In this document: in pieces, positions 42,814-52,994 of the stretch
Position numbering within the stretch: the stretch's first letter is position 1
Layout: the number at the start of each line of letters is the position of its first letter
Notes under the pieces: generated by a model
Told to the model about the DNA's origin: nothing
Database searches by the model: none
The model's input: only the letters and a program-made list of their open reading frames with translations
Translations under genes and position numbers: made by a program
Source of the DNA: JBQLZQ01 sp052168355
GTDB taxonomy: Bacteria > Pseudomonadota > Alphaproteobacteria > DSM-16000 > Inquilinaceae
Assembly: GCA_052168355.1 (NCBI GenBank)
Contig: JBQLZQ010000005.1
Span: 1-64,000 of the forward strand
DNA: 64,000 nt
Direction of reading: 5' to 3'

Positions 42814-44679
42814 ATGCGCGCGGCCGCCGGAATGGCGGCGGAGCCGGCGTCCCATGCCGCCGCGCCCTCGGCGCGACGGACGCGACGGGTTTCGATCTCC
42901 GTCACCCTGGCCATGGCCATCGGCGGCTTGGTGTTCATCGCCGTGGCCTCCATCCTGATCATCGCCTACATCGCCAATCGCGACAGCACCATCGCCCTGT
43001 TGCGCGACCGCGCCGAACTGACCGTACAGGCGGTGGAGAACCGGCTGACGGCGGAACTCGGCCCGCCCCTTGCTCAGATCGAGTTTCTGGCCGGCCTGAT
43101 CGAGGCCGGGTCCGCCGATCCGGCCGATCCCGAGTCGATGGCGCTTCTGCTGTCCGGGGGGCTGTCGGCGACGCCGCAGGTGGCCGCGCTGCTGTTCTGG
43201 ACCCCCGAGGCGCTGGCCGTCGGGGTGGCGCGGCTTGCGCCGGGCGATGGGGCGTTCATCCGCGACGATGCCGGGGATCCCCAAATCGCCGGTATCCTGG
43301 CGGAGGCAGCCACCCGACGGGACACCTATTGGGGGGAGATCGTGTTCGGGGAGGACAGGAACCGGCCGATCCTCAACCTCCGCCGGCCGGTCTATCGCGA
43401 CGACCGCTTCGCCGGGCTTCTGGTGGCCGCCGTCTTCGTCGATACCCTGTCCCGGTCGATGACCGACCCGCGCGACGAATTCGACCGAAACGTCTTCGTC
43501 TTGCGCGGCTATGACAGGGTTCTGGCCCATTTCAACCTGATCGACGGAACCGTCTGGGAACGGCTCACGGACGGCGGCCTGCCCGGTTTGGATGAGGTCG
43601 GCGACCCGGTGCTGGCCGCGATGTGGTCGGGTGGCGGCGATGAGAACGCGCTGGCGGCCGAGCTGGCGCGGGAGATCGGCGGCCATTCGGTCGAGGTCAA
43701 CGCCCTGCCGCATATTTTCCTCTATGCCCAGGTCCAGGGATTCGGCGAACCGCCGTTGATCGTCGGCAGCCATGTGCGGGCCCGCACGATGCTGGGCGTG
43801 GTCCGCGACCTGGCTTTGTGGGGCCTGACGGGGGTGGCCGTGCTGGTCGTGTCGCTGGTTCTGGCGGTGATTCTGGGGCGCTGGATCGCCCGGCCGATCC
43901 GGCGCGTCGCCACCCAGGCCCTGGCGCTCAGCCGGCTGGAGTTCGAAACGGTGTCGCCCTTGCCCGGCAGCCCGATCACCGAGCTGGACGATCAGGCGAT
44001 GGCCTTCAACCGCATGCTGGGCGGCCTGCGCTGGTTCGAAACCTATGTGCCGCGCACCCTGGTTCGGCGGCTGGTGGCCAAGGAGGAGTATGAGCAGGTC
44101 CGGTCGATCGAGCGGCAACTGACGGTGATGTTCACCGACATCGCCGGGTTCACCGGCGCCGCCGAATCCCTGCCGGCGGCCGAGACGGCGGCGTTTCTGA
44201 ACGATCATTTCGCATCGGTGGGCGGCTGCGTCGATGCCGAGGGCGGCACCATCGACAAGTTCATCGGCGACGGGCTGATGGCCTTCTGGAACGCCCCCGA
44301 CAAGCAGGCCGACCACGCCGAACGGGCCTGTCGGGCGGCGCTGGCCATCGCCGACGCGGTGGATCGCGACAACGCGGCGTTGCGGGATGCCGGCCGGCCG
44401 GCGGTGGGCCTGCGGATCGGCATCCACACCGGTGCCGTCGTGGTCGGCAACATCGGCGCGCCGGGGCGCATGAACTATACCATCGTCGGCGATCCCGTGA
44501 ACACCTGCAGCCGCCTGGAGGAACTGGGTCACGATCTGGCGGTGCCGGGGCGGGCGACGACGATCCTGATCAGCGCCGATACGGCCGCCCTGCTCGGACC
44601 TGGTTTCACCCTTGTCTCCTGCGGCCGGCACGTGATGCGCGGCCGGCAGGAACCGGTCGAGGTATTCCGGCTGGAATGA
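42814..44679 (+). CDS. Membrane-bound class III adenylate cyclase with HAMP domain
   Basis: A 621-residue protein with TM1 at about residues 30-53, a large ~275-residue periplasmic sensor part (TVQAVENRLTAELGPPLAQIEFLAG ... resembling a Cache-type domain), TM2 at about 332-352, a HAMP linker, and a C-terminal cyclase domain. The metal-binding aspartates are Asp442 (MFTDIAGFT) and Asp486 (FIGDGLMAFW); Lys482 and Asp560 (IVGDPVN) are the residues for adenine recognition, and Asn563/Arg567 the transition-state pair, so ATP is the expected substrate. Its stop overlaps the next gene as ATGA. Confidence 0.88.
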   Translation: MRAAAGMAAEPASHAAAPSARRTRRVSISVTLAMAIGGLVFIAVASILIIAYIANRDSTIALLRDRAELTVQAVENRLTAELGPPLAQIEFLAGLIEAGSADPADPESMALLLSGGLSATPQVAALLFWTPEALAVGVARLAPGDGAFIRDDAGDPQIAGILAEAATRRDTYWGEIVFGEDRNRPILNLRRPVYRDDRFAGLLVAAVFVDTLSRSMTDPRDEFDRNVFVLRGYDRVLAHFNLIDGTVWERLTDGGLPGLDEVGDPVLAAMWSGGGDENALAAELAREIGGHSVEVNALPHIFLYAQVQGFGEPPLIVGSHVRARTMLGVVRDLALWGLTGVAVLVVSLVLAVILGRWIARPIRRVATQALALSRLEFETVSPLPGSPITELDDQAMAFNRMLGGLRWFETYVPRTLVRRLVAKEEYEQVRSIERQLTVMFTDIAGFTGAAESLPAAETAAFLNDHFASVGGCVDAEGGTIDKFIGDGLMAFWNAPDKQADHAERACRAALAIADAVDRDNAALRDAGRPAVGLRIGIHTGAVVVGNIGAPGRMNYTIVGDPVNTCSRLEELGHDLAVPGRATTILISADTAALLGPGFTLVSCGRHVMRGRQEPVEVFRLE

Positions 44680-45917
44680 CCGACGCGCTGAACGTTTATG
44701 ACAGGCTTGGCGTCCGCCGGTGGATCAACGCCGGCGGCTACCTCACGCGCCTGGGCGGCGGGCCGGTGTCGCAAAACGTCCGCGACGGCATGGCGGCGGC
44801 CGGCGACGGCTTTGTCGACATGGTGGAGTTGCAGGCGGCCGTCAGCCGTCTGATCGCCCCGCATACCGGAACCCAGGCGGCCATCGTCACCTGCGGCGCG
44901 GCCGCCGCGCTGACCCTGGCGACGGCGTCCGTCCTGGCCCGCGACACCGTTGCGATCATGGACCGGCTGCCAGACACCAGAGGGTTGAAAGACCATATCC
45001 TGGTCCACCGGAAGCATCGGTCCAGCTACGATCACGCGATCCGGGCCGCCGGCGCCAGGCTGATCGACTATGGCTTCAACGATCCGGGCCTGGAGGCGGG
45101 ATTTCGGTCCGTGGAGGCGTCGGAGGTCGAGGCGGCCATAACGGACCGGACGGTCGGGGTCTACGTCGCGGTGACGCCCCACACCCTGCCCGAACTGGCG
45201 CTGATCGCCGGCGTTGCCGCCAGCCACGATCTGCCGGTTATCGCGGACGCGGCGCCCTGGCTGCCGCCCAAGGACAATCTGCGGCGTTTCGCCGACGCCG
45301 GGGCCACGCTGGTCGCCTTCAGCGGCGGCAAGGCGCTGGGCGCGCCGGCCGGGACGGGATTGCTGTGCGGGCCCAAGGATCTGATCGCATCGGCGCTGGT
45401 GCAGCAGACCGACATGACGGTGGTGCCCGAACGGTGGAACCCGCCCGCCGATCTGGTGGACAGGACTCGATTCCGGGGTCTGCCGCGCCAGGGGATCGGT
45501 CGCGGCATGAAAGTCTCCAAGGAGGAGATCGTCGGTCTGATCCTGGCGTTCGAGGCCTTTATGGCGACCGATTTCGACATCCGGGGACAAAAGCAGGAGA
45601 ACAGCCTGCGGGTCATCCAGGCGAAGGTGGACGATCAGGGCCTGGTGCCGACCCGCCTGCTGACCGTGGCGGACACGCAGCGGCGGCCGCTGCTTGAGCT
45701 GAGCGTCGACCCGCCGGCCGTCGGGTTTTCGGCCGATGACGTCATCCGCCATCTCGCCGCCCTGCCGACGCCGGTGCAATTGAGCGAGCGGCGCGCCCAT
45801 CGCGGCATCCTGACGGTCGATCCGGCCAGTCTTTCCGATACCGACATCGCGCCCCTGGCCGCCGCGCTCACGCGGGCGTTCGCCGATCTTCACGCCCGGT
45901 CGGGCCGTCGCGCATAG
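44676..45917 (+). CDS. SelA-like / class V-type PLP-dependent enzyme
   Basis: A 413-residue fold-type I PLP enzyme. The opening LGVRRWINAGGYLTRLGGGPVSQNV and TCGAAAALTLATASVL, then VIADAAPWLP and the Schiff-base Lys219 in FSGGKALGAPAGTG, resemble the SelA/D-glucosaminate-6-phosphate ammonia-lyase group, which includes enzymes acting on amino acid or sugar derivatives. It is not selenocysteine synthase proper by context, as no selB or tRNA-Sec is seen. It is translationally coupled to the cyclase gene. Function unknown. Confidence 0.78.
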   Translation: MTDALNVYDRLGVRRWINAGGYLTRLGGGPVSQNVRDGMAAAGDGFVDMVELQAAVSRLIAPHTGTQAAIVTCGAAAALTLATASVLARDTVAIMDRLPDTRGLKDHILVHRKHRSSYDHAIRAAGARLIDYGFNDPGLEAGFRSVEASEVEAAITDRTVGVYVAVTPHTLPELALIAGVAASHDLPVIADAAPWLPPKDNLRRFADAGATLVAFSGGKALGAPAGTGLLCGPKDLIASALVQQTDMTVVPERWNPPADLVDRTRFRGLPRQGIGRGMKVSKEEIVGLILAFEAFMATDFDIRGQKQENSLRVIQAKVDDQGLVPTRLLTVADTQRRPLLELSVDPPAVGFSADDVIRHLAALPTPVQLSERRAHRGILTVDPASLSDTDIAPLAAALTRAFADLHARSGRRA

Positions 45918-46007
45918 AGGATGCGATCGGTTCTTCGGGGCGTCTGTGATAGGCAGATCGAGCCCGGCCGCGATGCGGCCGGCAGGGCGTGTGGTCAGGA
46001 GTCAGCG

Positions 46008-46751
46008 GTGATCGAGATTGCATTCACGAGCCCCGTCAGCCCCGAGCGGCAGGGGGTTTTCGAAGCGGCGGCGGAGCGGTGGGACGCGGTGGCCCAAATC
46101 GCCTTCCCGACGGTGGAGATCGACGGACGGTCGATCGACGGCCTGCTGATCGAGGCGTCGGTGGCGCCGATCGACGGGGCCCAGGGGGTGCTGGGACGGG
46201 CGGGCCCGACCCATCTGCGGCCGGACGGCGAACTGCCGGCCAAGGGTGTCATGGAATTCGACCTTGCCGATGTCGAGCGGCTAGAGGGCGAAGGCGCCTT
46301 TGCCGACGTCATCCTGCACGAAATGGGGCACGTTCTGGGGATCGGGACGCTGTGGGACCGGATGGGGCTGCTGCGCGGCCGGGGCACCGACGATCCGGGG
46401 TTCGTCGGCCCCAACGCGGTGCGCGAATACGGCGCCCTGCGCGGCCGGGGCGAATCCCGGCCGGTGCCGGTCGCCAACACCGGCGGTCCCGGTACGCGGG
46501 AAGGCCATTGGCGCGAGCTGGTGTTCGGGGACGAGCTGATGACCGGCTTTCTGTCCGGGGCCCGGCGGCCGCTGAGCCGGCTGACCGTCGCCTCCCTGGA
46601 GGATCTGGGCTACGCGGTCCGTTACGAGGCGGCCGATCCGTTCGGGTTGCCCAGCTTTCTCGAATTGGCCGAAAAGGGCGTGGCCGAGGCGGTGCGCAGC
46701 CTTCACCTGTGCCGGATGGGCCGGCCCGAGCCGGTGGTGATCGGCCGGTAG
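46008..46751 (+). CDS. Leishmanolysin-like (M8) metalloprotease
   Basis: A 247-residue protein with HEMGHVLGIG (His104, Glu105, His108), a metzincin zinc motif, and a possible third ligand His167 in EGHWRELVFGDELMTGFLSG, a spacing and sequence typical of the leishmanolysin (M8) family. No signal peptide is visible. I chose GTG 46008 because AGGAG (45996-46000) stands at ideal spacing; an ATG at 45921 would add 29 residues with no family match. It is accessory, lying just downstream of the SelA-like gene. Confidence 0.78.
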   Translation: MIEIAFTSPVSPERQGVFEAAAERWDAVAQIAFPTVEIDGRSIDGLLIEASVAPIDGAQGVLGRAGPTHLRPDGELPAKGVMEFDLADVERLEGEGAFADVILHEMGHVLGIGTLWDRMGLLRGRGTDDPGFVGPNAVREYGALRGRGESRPVPVANTGGPGTREGHWRELVFGDELMTGFLSGARRPLSRLTVASLEDLGYAVRYEAADPFGLPSFLELAEKGVAEAVRSLHLCRMGRPEPVVIGR

Positions 46752-46836
46752 GCCCGCTTTGCCGATCCCTCGCGCTGCCGTTCGACGATGTCAGGTGGGC
46801 GGGGTCCTCGAGGTCCGTCAAAGCGGGACGTACGAC

Positions 46837-46865
46837 TTGCCAATGGTACGACCTAGTAATACCAT
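46837..46865 (+). promoter_or_regulatory. Promoter and operator of the parDE module
   Basis: TTGCCA (46837-46842) and TACCAT (46860-46865) are spaced 17 bases apart. An inverted repeat ATGGTA/TACCAT (46843-46848, 46860-46865) and a repeated GTACGAC (46830-46836, 46846-46852) overlap them, as expected for the operator of a ParD autorepressor. The predicted start falls on the first bases of the palindromic repeat. Confidence 0.5.
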
Positions 46866-46870
46866 CATGC

Positions 46871-46932
46871 CTAGAGCGCGATCGTCATTGGTGGAAGCGG
46901 ACCCGCTTCCACCCAAGGCGATCCTGCTCTAG
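46871..46932. repeat. 62-bp palindromic repeat, copy 2
   Basis: 60 of 62 bases identical to copy 1 at 28959-29020, with the two differences at 46884 and 46893. It lies between the parDE promoter and its start codon. The last two bases, AG, begin the AGGAGG ribosome-binding site of parD (46931-46936). It can fold into a long hairpin with the central stem GGAAGCGG/CCGCTTCC. Confidence 0.92.
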
Positions 46933-46943
46933 GAGGATTTGGG

Positions 46944-47219
46944 ATGACGGTGAAATCATCGATCTCGTTGACGGACCAACAGGCCAGTTTCATACGCACG
47001 CTTGTGCGGGAGGGCCGCTATTCCAGCGCCAGCGCCGTTATCCAACAAGGCTTGGATCTGCTTCGCCAGAAGACCGAAGCCGAACGTGCCGAGACCGATG
47101 CGTTGCGTGTTCTGGTCGAGCAAAGGCGCGCCGGGCAGTTTCTCTCGCCCGATCTCATGAAAGACCGCGCGGACCGAATGCTCGAGCGGAAGCGGCGCGA
47201 GCATGGTCTGGACGACTGA
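46944..47219 (+). CDS. parD: Type II antitoxin, ParD/CC2985 family
   Basis: A 91-residue protein with an N-terminal ribbon-helix-helix DNA-binding part (KSSISLTDQQASFIRTLVREGRYSSASAVIQQGLDLL) and a charged C-terminal helix (LVEQRRAGQFLSPDLMKDRADRMLERKRREHGLDD) that would bind the toxin. AGGAGG at 46931-46936 is partly supplied by the palindromic repeat. The stop overlaps the toxin gene by 17 bases. Confidence 0.9.
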   Translation: MTVKSSISLTDQQASFIRTLVREGRYSSASAVIQQGLDLLRQKTEAERAETDALRVLVEQRRAGQFLSPDLMKDRADRMLERKRREHGLDD

Positions 47220-47562
47220 GTTTTCGGATGCTGCCGAGCGCGACTTCGAGCTGATCTTCGATCATCTGTTCGAAACTCTCGTGGGTTTTGGCGAAGCTCC
47301 TGACGCGGCTTTCATGAAGGCGGCCGACCGGATCGATGCCATCCGGTCTGCAGCCGAAGCGATATCGAAAGCGCCTCACAAAGGCACCCGGCGCGATGCC
47401 ATTGCAACCGGCTTGCGAAATGTAACGATGGGCCGCGCGATAGTCTGGTTCGACCTGAACGAAGCCGAGCGCAAGGTCCGTATCCTGGCGATCTTCTATG
47501 GCGGCCAGGATCACGTCAGGCACATGCTGACGCGCTTGTTGGGAGACGATCCAGGCGTGTGA
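47203..47562 (+). CDS. parE: Type II toxin, ParE/RelE superfamily
   Basis: A 119-residue toxin-fold protein. FSDAAERDFELIFDHLFE, AISKAPHKGTRRDAIATGLRNVTMGRAIVWFDLNEAERKVRILAIFYGGQDH is the ParE pattern, with the basic residues in KGTRRD and the strand VRILAIFYGGQ. Characterised ParE toxins poison DNA gyrase; RelE relatives cut mRNA, and sequence alone cannot decide. It is encoded after its antitoxin with a 17-base overlap. Confidence 0.88.
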   Translation: MVWTTEFSDAAERDFELIFDHLFETLVGFGEAPDAAFMKAADRIDAIRSAAEAISKAPHKGTRRDAIATGLRNVTMGRAIVWFDLNEAERKVRILAIFYGGQDHVRHMLTRLLGDDPGV

Positions 47563-47616
47563 TGCCGTTGGGCGCCGATTACGCGCCGGTCTTCGCGGCG
47601 CCTGGACAAGCATTGG

Positions 47617-48732
47617 TCACGGGTCGGGATCCGGCGCCAGGGTTTCGCCGATGGCGTTGAACGCGGCCCGCAGGTCTTCGATCCTGCCGTCGTTGGCGGC
47701 GACGACCAGCGCCCGATCGGCGTCCGGCCACAGATACATCTGAACCAGCCACATCGTGTTCGAGCCGGCGTGACGATAGACGCCGTCGTCGGTGACGACC
47801 CAGCCCAACGCGTAATCGCCGCCGAAGGGCGGGGTGTGCAGCCGGTGCCAGCTTTCGCGGGTCAGGAACCCGCCCTCGTCGCCGCGGATCCCACGCATGT
47901 GGACAGCGGCATAGCGCAACTGATCGGTAACGGTCATGTGGACGCGTCCGGCCGGTCCCAGAACCGGCGGGTTGTCGGCACCGGCGCCCGGTTCCACCGA
48001 CCGCAGACCGCCCAGCAGACCGGCGCGGTGGCCGCGCGGCTGGTCCAGCGTGCCCGGCGTTCCGGGCGGCCCGAACCCGGCGCTGGCAAGGCCCAGCGGG
48101 GCGAACAGCTCGCCGCGCATCAGGTCTTCCCAGGACACGCCGGTGCGGGCCTCCATCATCGCGGCGGCGACCACGTAACCGGCGTTGGAATACAGGAAAC
48201 CGGTTTGCGGCGTGGCCACCGGGGCCAGCGTCAGGACCCTGCCGGCGTAGCGGCGCCGATCGACGACGGCGTCCCGGTCGGCATCGGTGCCGATATAGCG
48301 GAGGGTGGCCAGGCGTCCGATGTTGGCCGGCAGGCCGGACCGGTGGCTGAACAGGTGAACCAACGTCAGGTCGCGATAGGCCGGGTTCATGTCGGGGACG
48401 ACGTCGCCCAAGACCGCGCCGATGGTGTCGTCCCACGACAGGCGCCCCTGTTCGACCAGTCTGGCGGCCACGGTGGCCGTCATCGATTTGGTGTTGGAGC
48501 CGATATGCCACAGATCCACGATGTCGACGGCGACGTCGGTATCGTGGGTCCGGGTGCCGGCGACGCCGATCGTGATGGTCCCCCGGTCGTACACGCCGAT
48601 GGCCACGCCCGGCGCACCGGTGTCGACCCAAAGGCGGGACGCCAAACGGCCGATGTCGGCCGCGCCCGCCGATCCCGCACCGACGGTGATGGCCAGCACA
48701 ACCGCGATCAGAAGGGCGATCCGAGACACCAA
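47617..48732 (-). CDS. Periplasmic serine hydrolase (beta-lactamase/D-Ala-D-Ala carboxypeptidase-like)
   Basis: A 371-residue protein with a signal peptide of about 24 residues (ending AGA) and the penicillin-recognising fold: SNTK with Ser79 and Lys82 in HIGSNTKSM, Tyr181-Ser-Asn183 in LYSNAGY, and HAG in YRHAGSNT as the third motif. Such proteins include class C beta-lactamases, carboxypeptidases and esterases; substrate not predictable. It ends 55 bases from the convergent parE gene and lies downstream of the pnp terminator, so it probably has its own promoter. Confidence 0.88.
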   Translation of the reverse strand: MVSRIALLIAVVLAITVGAGSAGAADIGRLASRLWVDTGAPGVAIGVYDRGTITIGVAGTRTHDTDVAVDIVDLWHIGSNTKSMTATVAARLVEQGRLSWDDTIGAVLGDVVPDMNPAYRDLTLVHLFSHRSGLPANIGRLATLRYIGTDADRDAVVDRRRYAGRVLTLAPVATPQTGFLYSNAGYVVAAAMMEARTGVSWEDLMRGELFAPLGLASAGFGPPGTPGTLDQPRGHRAGLLGGLRSVEPGAGADNPPVLGPAGRVHMTVTDQLRYAAVHMRGIRGDEGGFLTRESWHRLHTPPFGGDYALGWVVTDDGVYRHAGSNTMWLVQMYLWPDADRALVVAANDGRIEDLRAAFNAIGETLAPDPDP

Positions 48733-48834
48733 AGCCTCCGCATCATCCGATCCGGAGCCGCGCCGACGCTCAAAGCGGCCGGACGGCCGCGTCTTGCGGC
48801 CCGGATCAACCCGACGGAGGGATCAAACGACAGC

Positions 48835-48862
48835 GGGGTCGATAAGCGCGCTTATCGACCCC
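48835..48862 (-). terminator. Perfect 28-bp palindrome after pnp
   Basis: Arms GGGGTCGATAAGCG and CGCTTATCGACCCC meet with no loop, starting 9 bases past the pnp stop on the minus strand. RNA would fold with a 4-base tip. No T tract follows, so it may act as a Rho-assisted terminator or a 3 prime-end stabiliser. Confidence 0.6.
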
Positions 48863-48871
48863 GGCTCTCCG

Positions 48872-51004
<2,133 letters not shown>

Positions 51005-51222
51005 CTCTCTTCCTTCCCATCGTCACCCCAGTCCGCCAATCGGACCCGGGGCCGAAGGGCGGCCTGAAGCGGCCGCGCCTTCTCGTGAAAAGCCGAACGC
51101 CGTCGCCCTTCACGGCAACGGCGAGCTCCTGCTGCGCATCGGCGCATCGGCATGTCTTGATCGTGTGCCTTGGGCACGGGCGCCGTTCGATACCATCAGA
51201 CGGATCGCCAAACGGGGCGCGA
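51005..51222 (-). other. rpsO-pnp intergenic region with hairpins
   Basis: The 218-base gap contains a short hairpin GTGCC/GGCAC (51165-51177) just after rpsO and a second GTCCG/CGGAC (51031-51045) near pnp. In Escherichia coli this leader carries an RNase III cut site used in PNPase autoregulation; a similar role here is inferred. No gene is visible. Confidence 0.4.
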
Positions 51223-51492
51223 TCAGCGACGCAGCCCGAGGGTTTTGACCAGCTGTTCGTACCGGCCCACATTCTTGCGCTTGACGTAGTCGAGCAAGCG
51301 CCGCCGGCGACCGACCATGATCAGCAGGCCGCGGCGGGAGTGGAAGTCTTTCTTATGGGTCTTCAAATGCTCGGTCAGATTGGAAATACGCTCGCTCAAC
51401 ACCGCCACCTGGACTTCGGGCGAGCCGGTATCGTTGGCGGCGGTGGCATGTTCCTTGATCAGTTCCGTCTTGCGTTCGGGTGTGATCGACAT
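51223..51492 (-). CDS. rpsO: 30S ribosomal protein S15
   Basis: An 89-residue small-subunit protein with all conserved regions: MSITPERKTELIKEHA, DTGSPEVQVAVLSERI, HLKTHKKDFHSRRGLL, VGRRRRLLDYVKRK. It binds 16S rRNA helices 20-22. It ends the coupled translation gene block and is followed by pnp. Confidence 0.98.
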   Translation of the reverse strand: MSITPERKTELIKEHATAANDTGSPEVQVAVLSERISNLTEHLKTHKKDFHSRRGLLIMVGRRRRLLDYVKRKNVGRYEQLVKTLGLRR

Positions 51493-51510
51493 CGTCTTCT
51501 CCTAGAGGCG

Positions 51511-52452
51511 TCACAGGTTGAGTACGCGCACCGGCTGCAATGAGGCGCCGTCCAGCCGGGCCAGGGCCACGGGCGTTCGGTCCAGAACGGCCAACACCAC
51601 CACGCCTTCCGCCGCCGGGTCGAGATTGAGCTGTTCGAGCCTCTCTCGCTCCGACCGACGCAGAAGCATGACCGGTTGGCCGCATCGCATCTGGTGCGCT
51701 TCCGTTTCCGTCAGGGCCAGCGCCGGGATGTCGTCCAGCGCGGTCGCGATCGGAAGCAGAGTGCTTTCGGCGAGCGGGTTATCCGCCATCGCCTCCAATT
51801 GTGCAAGCGATACTGCGTTTTCCAGGGAAAACGGCCCGACCCGGTGCCGCCGCAGCGCCGTGACGTGGCCGACCGTGCCCAGGGTCTCGGCCAAGTCCCG
51901 GGCCAGGGAGCGGACATAGGTGCCCTTGCCGCACACCGCCTCGAACCGGGCGCTGTCGGGGTCGGGCCTGTCCAGCAGGTCCAGCCGCGCGACGCGCACC
52001 GACCGGGGCGCCAGGACCACGTCCCGACCGCCGCGCGCTAAATCATATGCGCGCTGACCATTTATCTTCAGTGCCGAGAAGGATGGCGGCACCTGCTGGA
52101 TATGGCCGACGAACCGGGGCAGGGCGGCCCGGATCTGGTCGTCGGTCGGCCGTACCGCGCTGGTTTCCGTTACCGCGCCCTCGGCGTCGTCGGTGTCCCG
52201 CGCCTCGCCCCAGCGCACGTCGAACCGGTAGGTCTTTTCGCCGTCCATGGCATAGCCGACCGTCTTGGTCGCCTCGCCAAAGGCGATGGGCAGAACGCCC
52301 GAGGCTAGCGGGTCCAAGGTGCCGCCATGACCGGCCTTGGCGGCGTTCAGCGCCCGGCGGGCGATCCCGACCAGGCGTGTCGAGGTCATGCCGACCGGCT
52401 TGTCGACCACCAGCCAACCGCTGACGGGGTTACCGCGGCGTTTGCGAGCCAT
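51511..52452 (-). CDS. truB: tRNA pseudouridine 55 synthase
   Basis: A 313-residue enzyme forming the T-loop pseudouridine of tRNA. Asp47 in GHGGTLDPLASGVLP is the catalytic residue; WLVVDKPVGMTST, YRFDVRWGEARDTDDAEG, VPPSFSALKINGQRAYDLAR and GKGTYVRSLARDL are diagnostic. ATG 52452 overlaps the end of rbfA by 23 bases; the frame opens up to 52590 inside rbfA, which I reject. Confidence 0.96.
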   Translation of the reverse strand: MARKRRGNPVSGWLVVDKPVGMTSTRLVGIARRALNAAKAGHGGTLDPLASGVLPIAFGEATKTVGYAMDGEKTYRFDVRWGEARDTDDAEGAVTETSAVRPTDDQIRAALPRFVGHIQQVPPSFSALKINGQRAYDLARGGRDVVLAPRSVRVARLDLLDRPDPDSARFEAVCGKGTYVRSLARDLAETLGTVGHVTALRRHRVGPFSLENAVSLAQLEAMADNPLAESTLLPIATALDDIPALALTETEAHQMRCGQPVMLLRRSERERLEQLNLDPAAEGVVVLAVLDRTPVALARLDGASLQPVRVLNL

Positions 52453-52909
52453 CGCCGCTTTCCGCCCGATGGGCGTTCCCGATGTCGTCCGGGCCGCCGT
52501 CCTGGCCGCCGTCCGGATCATCGGTCGGCTCGGTCGCGGCGCTGTCGGCGCGATCGCCCTGGCGCAGGAGCCGGTCGATATTCTGGGCATAGTCGAAGGA
52601 CGTGTCCGCCTGGAAGGACAGGGTGGGGGTAAACCGCAGCCGCAGCCCCTTGCCGATCCGGGTCCGCAAAAACGGCGCGGCGCGGCGCAGGGCGGGCAGG
52701 ATTCGATCCATGTTGGCGCCGCCCAACGGCATGATGAAGGCGGTGGCGTTGCGCAGGTCGGGGCCGATGCGCACCTCGGTCACGGTGATCGACGCGTCCG
52801 CCAGGTCCGGATCGCGTAGCTCTCCACGCAGCAGCACCTCGGCAAGGCTGTGGCGCAGCTCCTCACCGACACGAAGCTGCCGGTGCGAGGGCGATCGGCC
52901 GTCTCTCAT
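52430..52909 (-). CDS. rbfA: Ribosome-binding factor A
   Basis: A 159-residue 30S maturation factor with the KH-like fold: RQLRVGEELRHSLAEVLLRGELRDPDL, ITVTEVRIGPDLRNATAFIMPLGG and LRLRFTPTLSFQADTSFDYAQNIDRLL. The C-terminal tail (DDPDGGQDGGPDDIGN) is acidic and Gly-rich, overlapping the truB start. An ATG at 52909 gives the normal N-terminus. Confidence 0.95.
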   Translation of the reverse strand: MRDGRSPSHRQLRVGEELRHSLAEVLLRGELRDPDLADASITVTEVRIGPDLRNATAFIMPLGGANMDRILPALRRAAPFLRTRIGKGLRLRFTPTLSFQADTSFDYAQNIDRLLRQGDRADSAATEPTDDPDGGQDGGPDDIGNAHRAESGDGSQTPR

Positions 52910-52940
52910 GATCCTGAAATCCCGTATTCGTGCGTCGGGA

Positions 52941-52959
52941 CCGCCCCTTGTCGGGGCGG
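52941..52959. other. Hairpin in the infB-rbfA gap
   Basis: Perfect CCGCCCC/GGGGCGG arms with a 5-base loop in the 85-base gap between infB and rbfA. It may fine-tune downstream expression; no T tract, so not a clear terminator. Confidence 0.4.
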
Positions 52960-52994
52960 CTCCCGCCCTCCTTGGCGGCCGAGGCGGCGCGGTC

